A stretch of 45,580 nt of DNA from Deltaproteobacteria bacterium 13_1_40CM_4_68_19 (GTDB lineage: Bacteria; Myxococcota; Myxococcia; Myxococcales; 40CM-4-68-19): positions 1 through 45,580 of the forward strand of contig MNFJ01000097.1 of assembly GCA_001918155.1 (NCBI GenBank), in the 5' to 3' direction. The notes under the pieces were generated by a model, which made no database searches, was not told where the DNA came from, and saw only the letters and a list, made by a program, of their open reading frames with translations. Positions 6,517 to 14,889 of the stretch are shown here, one piece after another (position 1 is the stretch's first letter; each line of letters begins with the position of its first letter). The translations under genes and the position numbers were made by a program.

Positions 6517-8753
6517 AGCGTGCCCGACCAGAAGTAGTCGCTCGAGAGCGGTTTGACCAGCGACGTGCTGACGCCGCAGATCCTCCCCAACTCGCGGGAA
6601 TCCAGCGCCGCGGCGCCTGGGGCGAGCACCCACGACGAATCGACCAGACGGATGCTGTAGCCGCTCGAGAGGAAGGCGCCGGAGAACAAGGCCGAGGAGG
6701 CTGCCGTCGACAACCAGCCGTACGAGTACAAGGGGAGCGCGAGGGGGCAGCCCTCGACACCCGTGGTGAGCGGGTAGGTGGCGCTCGAATCCTGGTTCTG
6801 CCCCTGGCCGTTCTGCCCCTGGCCGTCCGAACCGGTGGTGCCCGAGGCGAGCCCGGACCCGGTGGTGCCCGAGGCCAGGCCCACTCCCTGGGAGTCGCCA
6901 TAACCCCAGATGGTCATGCCGTTGATGGAGCTGGTCGAGCTGCCGAGGAGACCCGACAGCGACAGGCTCGACAGCGACAGGCTCGACAGCGACAGGCTCG
7001 ACAGCGACAGGCTCGGATCGAGCGATACCGATAGCAACAGGGTGTTGAAGCCCCCGCTCGAGCGGGCGAAGGCGCGCGGCCGCTGCGCAGCCCCACCATA
7101 GATGACGCGCGGCACCTCGATCACGAACAGGTTCCGGGAGGAAGAAGGCCAGGGCGAGACGAATCGCGCGATCCCTTGCGCGTCGGTCACCGCGGTCTGC
7201 GCCCCGGGGGCCGCGCCGCGCCAGCGCACGTGGACCTCGGCATCGCTCACGCCGGTGCCGTCAGCCGTGGCGATCATCACCGCGGCGGCTGCCCTCCCGT
7301 CCGATTGCAGGGCGGCAACGGCATCGGCGTACAGCGGCGCCGGAGAAACGAACGCGCTCGCCGACGCAATGGCGGTCGACGCCTGCACCCTGCCGGAGCC
7401 CGACTTCCGGTCCCATCCATTCGTGCGCATGTCGCCGGCAGTCGCCTGGAGGAGAGGCCGCACCGTGCCCGGATTGACGCCGTTGCCGATCAGCGCGGCC
7501 GCTGCAGCGCTGGCATGGGCGGTGGCGGGCGAGGTGCCGGCAAACAGCCACCAGCTGATTTGCGAGGGCTGACCGGGGGGGAACGACTGCGCCAACACGC
7601 CGTCCCACAACCCGTCCTGGTTGACATCCTGACCCGGCATTCCACCCGGAGCGACCAGGTCGAGCGCCTCGCCCGTGTTCGAGTACCAGGTCACCGAATA
7701 CCCCGTCGCGTAGTTCAGAGTGAACGCGCCCACGGAGATGACGTCGGGAAACGCCGCCGGATAGAGCACGCGCCCGCCGGTATTGCCGCTGGCCGCGACG
7801 ATCACGACGTTGGCATCGCGCGCGGCCGCCAGGGCATCCCGTAGCCCTGCTCCCGGAACATAGTTGCGCGCGAAATCGAGCGAGAGGTTGATGACGTTGG
7901 CGCCGGCCCCGACCGCGTAACGGATACCCTCCTCGAGCCAGAACTCGGTGCCCTGGTTGTCGGCGTCCAGCACCTTGACCGGCATGAGAATCGCCCCCGC
8001 GGCCGGACCGACGTAGGGAATGGCGGCGGAGGAGAAGCTCGCAGAGCCCGCGATGATGGTCGCCATCGCCGTGCCGTGGCCGTTGTCGTCGTCGGGATAT
8101 GCGTCGCCGTTGACGAAGTCCCATCCAGGCGCGAACTGCGTCGCGTCGAACGCGGGCGCGCGCGCGTACATGCCCGACCAATCCGCCCGGTAGGCGATTC
8201 CGGTGTCGAGCACCGCCACGACAGGAGCATTCGCGCTCGCAGAGGCACTCGTGCTCGCAGAGGCACTCGCGCTCGCAGAGGCACTCGCGCTCGCAGAGGC
8301 ACTCGCGCTCGCAGAGGCACTCGTGCTCGCAGAGGCACTCGTGCTCGCAGGCAGAAGGGTCGCATCGCCGGGCGCGTCCATGGCGGGGAAATTCCAAGTC
8401 TGCGGGTATGCGCTGCTGCCGATGAGGATCCGATTCGGCTCCGCCGACGAGATCCCCGGCAAGCCGCGCAGCGTATCCAACGCGCCCTGCAGATCGACAC
8501 CGTCGGGCAGGATGGCGAGGTTGAACGCAGCCTGCCCGACCACGGCGACGATCGCTCCTACCGTGTTCAGGGCCGCCGCGCACAAGTCGGGCAGCACCGC
8601 CGGATCGCAGCTCACGATCATCTGCTGAGGCGCGATCACTTGTGGCAACCCGTCGATCACCTGCGTGACGTGGGGGACGGCAGTGGCCCCGCGCGTCAGG
8701 GTCACGAGGACCAAGACAGCGGCGGATACGGCACTTTTGCGGAGGGGGGGCAT
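6414..8753 (-). CDS. Exported subtilisin-like serine protease (S8) with repeat linker
   Basis: 779 residues. Signal peptide 1-25, then an I9-like propeptide (about 80-112, ending LPGISSAEPNRIL), a Ser/Ala repeat linker (about 137-173), and the catalytic domain. Catalytic triad: D181 in VAVLDTGI, H224 in DDNGHGTAMA, S406 in FAGTSPATAHAS (usual form GTSMAAPH); oxyanion Asn N322. A beta-rich C-terminal region follows with a second low-complexity Ser/Leu repeat and a Gly/Gln/Asn repeat. Presumed role: secreted protein degradation after propeptide removal. It is the third gene in the kinase-regulator-subtilase row, 160 bases from the regulator, with its own sigma-54-like promoter. The 3' end overlaps dppC convergently. 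There is no clear ribosome-binding site before the ATG, so the exact start is uncertain. Confidence 0.88.
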   Translation of the reverse strand: MPPLRKSAVSAAVLVLVTLTRGATAVPHVTQVIDGLPQVIAPQQMIVSCDPAVLPDLCAAALNTVGAIVAVVGQAAFNLAILPDGVDLQGALDTLRGLPGISSAEPNRILIGSSAYPQTWNFPAMDAPGDATLLPASTSASASTSASASASASASASASASASASASTSASASANAPVVAVLDTGIAYRADWSGMYARAPAFDATQFAPGWDFVNGDAYPDDDNGHGTAMATIIAGSASFSSAAIPYVGPAAGAILMPVKVLDADNQGTEFWLEEGIRYAVGAGANVINLSLDFARNYVPGAGLRDALAAARDANVVIVAASGNTGGRVLYPAAFPDVISVGAFTLNYATGYSVTWYSNTGEALDLVAPGGMPGQDVNQDGLWDGVLAQSFPPGQPSQISWWLFAGTSPATAHASAAAAALIGNGVNPGTVRPLLQATAGDMRTNGWDRKSGSGRVQASTAIASASAFVSPAPLYADAVAALQSDGRAAAAVMIATADGTGVSDAEVHVRWRGAAPGAQTAVTDAQGIARFVSPWPSSSRNLFVIEVPRVIYGGAAQRPRAFARSSGGFNTLLLSVSLDPSLSLSSLSLSSLSLSSLSLSGLLGSSTSSINGMTIWGYGDSQGVGLASGTTGSGLASGTTGSDGQGQNGQGQNQDSSATYPLTTGVEGCPLALPLYSYGWLSTAASSALFSGAFLSSGYSIRLVDSSWVLAPGAAALDSRELGRICGVSTSLVKPLSSDYFWSGTLYAAGVGPQPSGLGIGDNARFWAEVMNTEGSTAP
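6954..7013 (-). repeat. Four perfect 15-base tandem repeats in the subtilase gene
   Basis: CGACAGCGACAGGCT occurs four times in a row without mismatch. The unit is a multiple of three and encodes a SLSLS-type repeat in the C-terminal part of the protease, so changes in copy number keep the frame. Confidence 0.95.
8227..8352 (-). repeat. Seven 18-base tandem repeats encoding the Ser/Ala linker
   Basis: Seven units of GCACTCGCGCTCGCAGAG with a few changes: C/T at base 8 alternates between units, the first unit has one more change, and the last unit ends GC instead of AG. Each unit encodes six residues (alternating Ser/Ala, Thr in some units) between the propeptide and the catalytic domain of the subtilase. 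Frame is preserved on gain or loss of units. No spacers are present, so it is not a CRISPR array. Confidence 0.95.
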
Positions 8754-8767
8754 GGCGCAAAGTAGAC

Positions 8768-8783
8768 AGCAAACCGTTGGCCA
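8768..8783 (-). promoter_or_regulatory. Candidate sigma-54 (-24/-12) promoter for the subtilase
   Basis: On the minus strand the site reads TGGCCAACGGTTTGCT. It keeps the invariant GG and GC with exactly ten bases between them, plus TTGCT at the -12 side (consensus TGGCAC-N5-TTGCW). The predicted transcript start is near 8757, only about 4 bases before the assigned ATG. The message would therefore be nearly leaderless, or translation starts further in. The neighbouring upstream gene encodes a sigma-54 activator, which makes chance less likely. Confidence 0.55.
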
Positions 8784-8832
8784 ATGACCGAATCAGTGCA
8801 TTCAGCTACTTACGAATTTCACCAGCGGACAA

Positions 8833-8877
8833 CGTGGGGCGGCCGCGCCACGCGGCTGAGTGAGATCAAGCACTTGA
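8833..8877. promoter_or_regulatory. Two palindromes upstream of the sigma-54 site (possible enhancer sites)
   Basis: 8833-8852 is a 20-base palindrome with one mismatched pair (arms CGTGG / CCACG around GCGGCCGC). 8866-8877 is TCAAG-CA-CTTGA, a perfect 5-2-5 inverted repeat. They lie roughly 75-120 bases upstream of the predicted transcript start, where activators of the NtrC class usually bind. Either could instead be a weak terminator hairpin for the regulator gene, which ends at 8914; neither has a T-tract. Confidence 0.35.
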
Positions 8878-8913
8878 GAGTGTGGTGCTTCCGCCCCGGG
8901 TGGGGCGGCGCCG

Positions 8914-10317
8914 CTACAGCCGCGCCCGGGCGATCCCGTGCCGCTTCAGCTTGAGCCAGAGGTTCTTGCGATCGAGGCCCGCGCGGCGCGCCGCCTCGGC
9001 CACGTTGTCTCCAGTGGCCTGCAGCAAGCTTCCCAGGTACGCCCTTTCGAAACGCGCCAGCACTTCGGCCCTGGCCTGGTGGAACGGCTCGATGGTGCCG
9101 GCAGGCGAGACGGTGGCCGTCGGTTCGCCCAGCACCGCATGGCACTCACTCACTCCGATGCGCGGACCTTCAGTCATGACCACCAGGCGCCGAACGACGT
9201 TCTCCAGCTGACGCACGTTGCCCGGCCAGTCGTGCGCGGCGAGAGCGGCCAGCGCCTCGGGCGTGAACCCTTCGATCGGCCGGCCGACGTCCTTACCGGA
9301 GGCCACCCCGCGCAGGAAATGGTGCGCGAGCAGCGGCACGTCCTCGCGCCGATCGCGCAGGGGAGGAAGGCGGATCGGGAATACGTTGATCCGGTAGAAG
9401 AGATCCTGCCGGAACCGGCCTCTCGCCACCTCCGTCTCGAGCTCGCGGTTGGTCGCGGCCACCACGCGGACGTCGACCCGCGTCTGCCGCGATCCACCCA
9501 CCCGGCGAAATTCCTTCGTCTGCAGGAAGCGCAGCAGCTTGGATTGGAGCGGCAGCGGCATGTCGCCGATCTCGTCGATGAAAACGGTGCCGCCGTCAGC
9601 CTCCGCGAGCAGACCGGCCGCCTTCCGATCGGCGCCGGTATAGGCCCCGGCCTCGTGCCCGAACAGCTCGTTTTCCAGCAGGAGCTCGGGAATCGCCGCG
9701 CAGTCCACCACCACGAAAGAGCCCCCGGCGCGCTGGCTGTATTCGTGGACCTCGCGCGCCGCGAGCTCCTTGCCCGTCCCGGTCTCGCCGTAGAGGGCGA
9801 CGTCCACGTCGGTGCGTGCGACGGACTCGATCAGGTATCTCACCTGCGCGATGGCGGGTGAGACGCCGACGATCAGCTCCGGCTTGCCCCGCCGTTGCAG
9901 CTTGCGCCTGAGGACCTCGAGCTCCTGCGCCGTGCGTCCCAGCTCCAGCGCCTGCGCGACCCGCACCCGGAAGAAATCCACGTCGAACGGTTTCTGTACG
10001 AAGTCCAGGACGCCGGCCTTCATCGCCTCCACCGCGACGGCCACCGTGGCCTCGCCGGAGACGATCAGCACAGGAGTCGCTAGCTTCTCCTCCCGAAGCC
10101 GCCGCACCATCTGCACGCCGTTCATGCCGGGGAGCATGTAGTCTGCGACGATCAACTCGACTCCGGCGCGCGCCAGCGAAAGTCCGGTTTCGCCGTCGGC
10201 GGCGACGAGGATTTCCCGCTCTCCGGCCGCCAGCACCGCCGAGAGCGCCTCCGCCTGGACCGGATCGTCCTCCACGATGAGGATCCGCGCCCGCTCACGC
10301 TGGGGAACGCGCATCAT
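8914..10317 (-). CDS. NtrC-family sigma-54-dependent response regulator
   Basis: 467 residues. Receiver domain 10-125 with acidic pocket (VEDD), phospho-acceptor D59 (VADYMLPGMNG) and K109 (VQKP). Sigma-54 interaction AAA domain about 145-380 with Walker A GETGTGKE (177-184), loop 1 GAYTGA (224-229) and Walker B GGTVFIDEIGD (242-252), then DWPGNVRQLEN. C-terminal Fis-type helix-turn-helix (GDNVAEAARRAGLDRKNLW). Loop 1 carries Tyr where most members have Phe (GAFTGA), a substitution found in some working activators. The start ATGATG overlaps the kinase stop by 4 bases, so the kinase upstream is its likely phosphate donor. Its target may be the subtilase promoter just downstream. Confidence 0.95.
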   Translation of the reverse strand: MMRVPQRERARILIVEDDPVQAEALSAVLAAGEREILVAADGETGLSLARAGVELIVADYMLPGMNGVQMVRRLREEKLATPVLIVSGEATVAVAVEAMKAGVLDFVQKPFDVDFFRVRVAQALELGRTAQELEVLRRKLQRRGKPELIVGVSPAIAQVRYLIESVARTDVDVALYGETGTGKELAAREVHEYSQRAGGSFVVVDCAAIPELLLENELFGHEAGAYTGADRKAAGLLAEADGGTVFIDEIGDMPLPLQSKLLRFLQTKEFRRVGGSRQTRVDVRVVAATNRELETEVARGRFRQDLFYRINVFPIRLPPLRDRREDVPLLAHHFLRGVASGKDVGRPIEGFTPEALAALAAHDWPGNVRQLENVVRRLVVMTEGPRIGVSECHAVLGEPTATVSPAGTIEPFHQARAEVLARFERAYLGSLLQATGDNVAEAARRAGLDRKNLWLKLKRHGIARARL

Positions 10318-13300
10318 GGGGCCCCGGGAAGCGCGACCGTGAAGGTGGTGCCTTCGCCCAGCTTGCTGTTCACGCGGATCTCTCCTCCGTGCTCGCGGGT
10401 GATCTGGCGGCTGATCACCAGCCCGAGGCCGCTGCCGTCTCCCTTCCCGGCGCGGAAGAACGGCGTGAAGATCTTTCCGATCTCGTCGGAGGAGATGCCC
10501 GGCCCTCGGTCGATGACGATGACCTGCGCGCTGGGCCGCGCCGGCTGGGACGCGGCGGCCGGCGGAACGCCCTCGACCTCGAGGCGGGGCTGCGGCTTCG
10601 ACGGAAGAACCGGGTCGCCGGCGGCCAGCCGTACCCAGACGCGGCTTCCCTCGCCGGAGAACTTGATGGCATTTCCCACCAGGTTCGTGATCACCTGGAC
10701 CAGGCGCTCGAAGTCTCCGATCACAGGCGGCAGGTTCTCGTCTATCGAGACGGCCAGGTCGATCGACTTCATCCGGGCGATGGGCTCGAGGCCGGCGATC
10801 GCGGTGCGCGCGACTTCGGCCAGGTCCACCTTCGTTCGCTCGAGGTTCAAGGCGCCGGCCTCCATCCGCGACAGCTCGAGCGTGCGCTCGACGATCTTCG
10901 AAAGCCGCGCCGACTGCGAGGCGATGGCCTCCAGGTCCTCCCCGGTCGCGGGGCGCACCTTCCCGATCCCGGCCCGCAGCGCAATCGCCTGCAGAGGCGA
11001 GCGGAACTCGTGGGCCATGTGGGCGAGCAGCTCGCTCTTGTGGCGCAGGTCGTCGATCAGGCGCGCGTTCTGCAGCGCCGACCCTGCCAGGGCGGCGAAC
11101 GCGCTGAGCAGTCCGAGGTCCTTCTCCGAGAGCAGCGATCCCACCCGCCTCGAATCGACGTAGAGGATGCCCAGCTGCCGGCCACCGGAGCGGATGGGCG
11201 TGCAGAGCACCGAGCGCAGCCCCAGGTCGAGGATGCTCCGGCACGCGCTCAGTTCCTCGCGCCCGACGATGTCCGCCACCGCGACCATCTCCCCGGTGCG
11301 CAGCACGCGATTGGCGACGGTCCGGGAGATGCGCAACGTCGAATTCGCCGCGGCGCCGCGCACCGCCGCGACGCGCGGCTCGCCCTCTCCGTCGTGCAGG
11401 AGGATGAATCCCCGCTCGGCGCCGGTGAGAAGCAGGGCTTCGTCGAGAGCATCTTCGAGCAACGCCTCCGGGTTGCTTTGCGCCGCCAGTCGCTGCGCCG
11501 CTTGCGTGAGGGCCTCCACGTGCGAGAACGACCTGCGCTGCAGCGCCTCGACGTCCTTGTCCAGCCTCTCGATCTCGCGCAAGTCGGGCGTCGCGCCGAG
11601 CCTCTCGAACAGGGTGCGCGCCCGGCGAAGGGCGGCCGCGGCCTGCACCGGGTCGCCCCGATCGAGCTCGAGCAGGCATGCCACGCAATCGGCGCGGGCC
11701 AGCTCCAGCCTGGCACCCGCGCGCTCCAGCGACTCGCACGCCGTCCGCAGGGCGGCGGCAGCGGCGGCCGCGTCACCCCGCGCCCTGGCAGCGATGGCCA
11801 GGATGCGCCAGAGGTTGCCTTGCTCGACCGTGTTGCCGAGCTCCGCGGCAAGCTTGAGCGCTTCCGAAGCGCGCTCGCTCGCCGCGACCGGATTCCGCAG
11901 CAGCAGGTCGAGCTCGGCCAGCCGCCGCTCGGTCTCGAGCAGCTCGTCGCGGGCTCCGATCCGGCGCGCGATCTCCACGGTCTGCCGGTACAGCGCCTCC
12001 GCGGCCGCGGGATCCCCCTCCCGGGCCGCGATCTCGCCGAGGTTGCCGCACACCACGGCCTCGATCCGCGCGTGACCGCCCGCATGCCGGATCCTCGCCA
12101 GCGCGCGGTTGAACAGCTCCCTCGCGCGCGGCCAGTCGCCGCGCTCGCGGTAGAGGAACCCGAGGTTGTTCAGGTTGAGCAGCTCTTCCTCGAGGGTCTG
12201 TTCCTTCTTGCCGCTCAGTTTTTCCCAGGCCTCGAGCGCGCGATCCCACTCACCCGCGAGGTAGTAGGAGATGCCGAGATTGTTCCAGGCGATGGCCTCC
12301 TGGCGATCGTCGCCCAGGGCGCTGTAGAGCTCCACCGCGCCCGCCGACGCCCGGGCGGAGCGCTCATGGTTTCCCCGCAGCCGGAACGCGGTGCCCAGGC
12401 CCGCGAGAGCGTCGGCCTCGGCGCGGCGGTCGCCCCGCCGCCGCGCGATGAGCACCGCCGCGCGTTCCTCGGCGATTGCGCGCCGCGCTTCCCCTCTGTG
12501 CCAGGCGCAAGTGCCGAGCAAGTGGTGCAGCCGCGTCGCCGCCTCCTCATCGCGCTTCTCGCGCGCGAGCGGCAGGGCCGCCTCCGCCAGCTGCTCCGCG
12601 CGCGCATAGTCGCCCCGCATCGCCTCCGCGCGCGCCTCGACCGTGGTGACCGCGAGCGGATCCGCTCCGGCGGACTTCGCGCGCGCGAGCGCTTCGAGGA
12701 CCTGTTCGAAGCGGCCTTCCTGCCAGCGCGCCTTGGCGATCTTCTGCCAGATGCGTCCGGGATCGCCGCCCCGCCCGAGCGCCCGTGCATACTCCCGCCG
12801 GGCGGCGGCCGGATGCCCGACCAGCGCGAGACAGTCCGCAGCGCGCTCGCAGAGCAGGGCCGCGCGCGAGCTCGAGAGGGGATGCCGCAGGCCTGCCCGC
12901 GCCACCTGATAGAGCCGCGCCGCCTCGATCGGGGCCCCGGAACGGAGCCGCTCACGCGCTGCTGCCAGGGCCGCGCGCACGCATCCGCCCGCGCTCGCGC
13001 GGAAGAGATGGCGCGCACGCGCTGCGGCATCGCGCGTGAGGCCGGCGGCGCGGAAGTGCGCGAGCCGCCGTTGCGCACCCGAAAGCGCCCCTTCCGCCGC
13101 CCGCAGCGCGGCCAGGCTGGAAAAGCGCAGCCCGGAGCGCTCCGCGATCTGCAGGCCGCGAGCGATCAGATCATCACCATCGCGAGCGAGGGCGCTGCCG
13201 TCGATCTCCGGCCAGAGCACCGCCGTCAGCCCCAGATCGGGCCATTGCTCCGCTGGTACTTCCAGCCTGGCTGCCCGCGCCCTCCGCGTCGCCTCCCGGG

Positions 13301-14861
13301 GCACGCAGCCGGCGAGATCGGGGCCGGCGAGGAGGAGATCGAGCTCCCAGCGCCCGCGGCGCCTCGCCAGCAGCTTGCGGTCGGCGAGATCGCGGATCGC
13401 ACTCTCCAGCTCGCGCGGGTAGCTCGACGTTTCACCGATCAGCCGATCGGCGAGGGCGCCCGCCCAGCTTCGCGCGCCGACCACCTCCACCACCTTGGCC
13501 TTCGCCTGCGCCGGCGCGAGGGGCCGCAGCTCCACGCGCTCGAGGGAGGGATCGATCTGGTGCGAGGCCACGGCGACCACGAGGAGCGGCCTCTGCTTCC
13601 AGGCCGGATCGCGAGCCAGCGCGAGGACCAATGCGCACAACCAATCTTTTGCGCGATCCGCGTCATCCACCAGGAGCGCAAGGGGATGTTGCGCGCAGGC
13701 GGCGATCAGCCGCTCTCGCGCTGCGCCGACCGACGGCTCCAGCGGGGTTCCAACCCCGACAAGGATGCCGAGCCAGCGGCACAAGGTCGTGAGAGTCGTG
13801 CCCTGTTCCAGGTGGAGCGTGCGCACGCCGGCAAGCTCCGCGACGACTCCGCACTCGCGCAACAGGCGCGAGCGGCCCGACCCCGGTGGACCGACCAGCA
13901 GCATGTGCGCGCCGCGGCCGCCGGCGACGCGCTGGGCCGCTGCCTCGATGCGGGCGAGCTCGGCTTCCCGGCCCTGGAGCAGACCGAGTCCGATACGATC
14001 GCGCGCCAGCCCCTCGCCCTCGCTCTCCAGAGGGAGGCGCGTGGCGGCGGCGAGCGCCTCGATCACTTCGTCCGCTTGCGCGTAGCGAGAGCGCGGTTCG
14101 CGGGCCAGGAGCTTGTCCACCACGGCCTGCACGCTGGCGCTGGCTCGCGCCGGTGCCACGCCGTTGAAGTGGGCGCGGACCACTTCTGCGGGAGTAGGGG
14201 CCGCGAATGGATTCACGCCGGAGAGCAGCTCGTGCAGCGTCACACCGAGCGAATAAAGATCTGCTGCCGCATCGGGCGGCGCGCCCTCGAGCACTTCGGG
14301 AGCCGCGTACTCCAGGCTCCCTCGCGACGCCGGCTCGGCGCCTGCGAGGCCGACATCGACCAGGAGTGCCCGGCGCGCCTGGGGTGGACCGGCAAGCACC
14401 GCGTTCTGCGGTTTCACATCGCCGTGAACGATGCCCCGCCGGTGCAGGTGACCGAGCGCGCGCGCGACCTCCGCGACGTACCGCACCACCACCGATTCGG
14501 AGAGACCGCGCAGGGCGGTGAGATCCTCCTCGCCGTACTCGAATGCCAGGGAGCAGGTGCCGCCGCCACGCCATAGGGTGAGCGCGCGCGCCAGGTGCGG
14601 ATGTTGCAGCGTCGCGCTTCGGCGGTATTCCGCGGCGAGCGGCCCGGCGGGCCCGCACTTGAGGGCGACTTCCTCACCCGTGAAGAGATCGACCGCGAGA
14701 TAGACGGAACCTTCGGCCCCCGAACCGCGAGGAGCAAGTACCCGGTACCGCCCGCCCACCAGCTGCGGCACTTCCATGGCACGAGGCGTCGGCAGCAGGT
14801 CGGCGGTCAGGGATTGTCCGTGCATTCGGGTCGACTCCACATGGCCGCTGCACTTTGACAC
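10314..14861 (-). CDS. Giant Ser/Thr kinase - ATPase - TPR - GAF - histidine kinase hybrid
   Basis: 1515 residues. Ser/Thr kinase domain about 37-275: Gly loop GSGAEGSVY, K68 (VALK), catalytic HGDVKPQN with D148 and N153, and DVG in place of DFG (D169). AAA/AfsR-type ATPase about 296-500 with Walker A GPPGSGRS (324-331). Long helical TPR region about 600-1100. GAF about 1115-1270. HisKA with H1284 (HMAHEFRSPL). HATPase with NLVGNAIKF, DRGPGI and GDGSGLGL near the end. This layout is known from myxobacterial signalling proteins. No membrane helix, so it should be cytosolic and sense through GAF and TPR. Predicted to phosphorylate the coupled regulator. The GTG at 14861 lies too close to GGAGGT; ATG codons at residues 13 and 29 are alternatives. 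It diverges from the ABC ATPase gene at 14890. Confidence 0.93.
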   Translation of the reverse strand: MSKCSGHVESTRMHGQSLTADLLPTPRAMEVPQLVGGRYRVLAPRGSGAEGSVYLAVDLFTGEEVALKCGPAGPLAAEYRRSATLQHPHLARALTLWRGGGTCSLAFEYGEEDLTALRGLSESVVVRYVAEVARALGHLHRRGIVHGDVKPQNAVLAGPPQARRALLVDVGLAGAEPASRGSLEYAAPEVLEGAPPDAAADLYSLGVTLHELLSGVNPFAAPTPAEVVRAHFNGVAPARASASVQAVVDKLLAREPRSRYAQADEVIEALAAATRLPLESEGEGLARDRIGLGLLQGREAELARIEAAAQRVAGGRGAHMLLVGPPGSGRSRLLRECGVVAELAGVRTLHLEQGTTLTTLCRWLGILVGVGTPLEPSVGAARERLIAACAQHPLALLVDDADRAKDWLCALVLALARDPAWKQRPLLVVAVASHQIDPSLERVELRPLAPAQAKAKVVEVVGARSWAGALADRLIGETSSYPRELESAIRDLADRKLLARRRGRWELDLLLAGPDLAGCVPREATRRARAARLEVPAEQWPDLGLTAVLWPEIDGSALARDGDDLIARGLQIAERSGLRFSSLAALRAAEGALSGAQRRLAHFRAAGLTRDAAARARHLFRASAGGCVRAALAAARERLRSGAPIEAARLYQVARAGLRHPLSSSRAALLCERAADCLALVGHPAAARREYARALGRGGDPGRIWQKIAKARWQEGRFEQVLEALARAKSAGADPLAVTTVEARAEAMRGDYARAEQLAEAALPLAREKRDEEAATRLHHLLGTCAWHRGEARRAIAEERAAVLIARRRGDRRAEADALAGLGTAFRLRGNHERSARASAGAVELYSALGDDRQEAIAWNNLGISYYLAGEWDRALEAWEKLSGKKEQTLEEELLNLNNLGFLYRERGDWPRARELFNRALARIRHAGGHARIEAVVCGNLGEIAAREGDPAAAEALYRQTVEIARRIGARDELLETERRLAELDLLLRNPVAASERASEALKLAAELGNTVEQGNLWRILAIAARARGDAAAAAAALRTACESLERAGARLELARADCVACLLELDRGDPVQAAAALRRARTLFERLGATPDLREIERLDKDVEALQRRSFSHVEALTQAAQRLAAQSNPEALLEDALDEALLLTGAERGFILLHDGEGEPRVAAVRGAAANSTLRISRTVANRVLRTGEMVAVADIVGREELSACRSILDLGLRSVLCTPIRSGGRQLGILYVDSRRVGSLLSEKDLGLLSAFAALAGSALQNARLIDDLRHKSELLAHMAHEFRSPLQAIALRAGIGKVRPATGEDLEAIASQSARLSKIVERTLELSRMEAGALNLERTKVDLAEVARTAIAGLEPIARMKSIDLAVSIDENLPPVIGDFERLVQVITNLVGNAIKFSGEGSRVWVRLAAGDPVLPSKPQPRLEVEGVPPAAASQPARPSAQVIVIDRGPGISSDEIGKIFTPFFRAGKGDGSGLGLVISRQITREHGGEIRVNSKLGEGTTFTVALPGAP

Positions 14862-14889
14862 CCACCTCCGGACCGGTAAACCAGCCGCG

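Noticed and set aside
8227-8352. CRISPR-like direct repeats
   Set aside because: Units are contiguous with no spacers and lie in frame inside the subtilase gene.
10389-14576. A 1395-codon open frame on the plus strand opposite the giant kinase
   Set aside because: It is a shadow of the kinase gene in GC-rich DNA: composition is Arg/Gly/Gln-rich low complexity with no domain, while the minus strand shows clear kinase, ATPase, GAF and histidine-kinase motifs.
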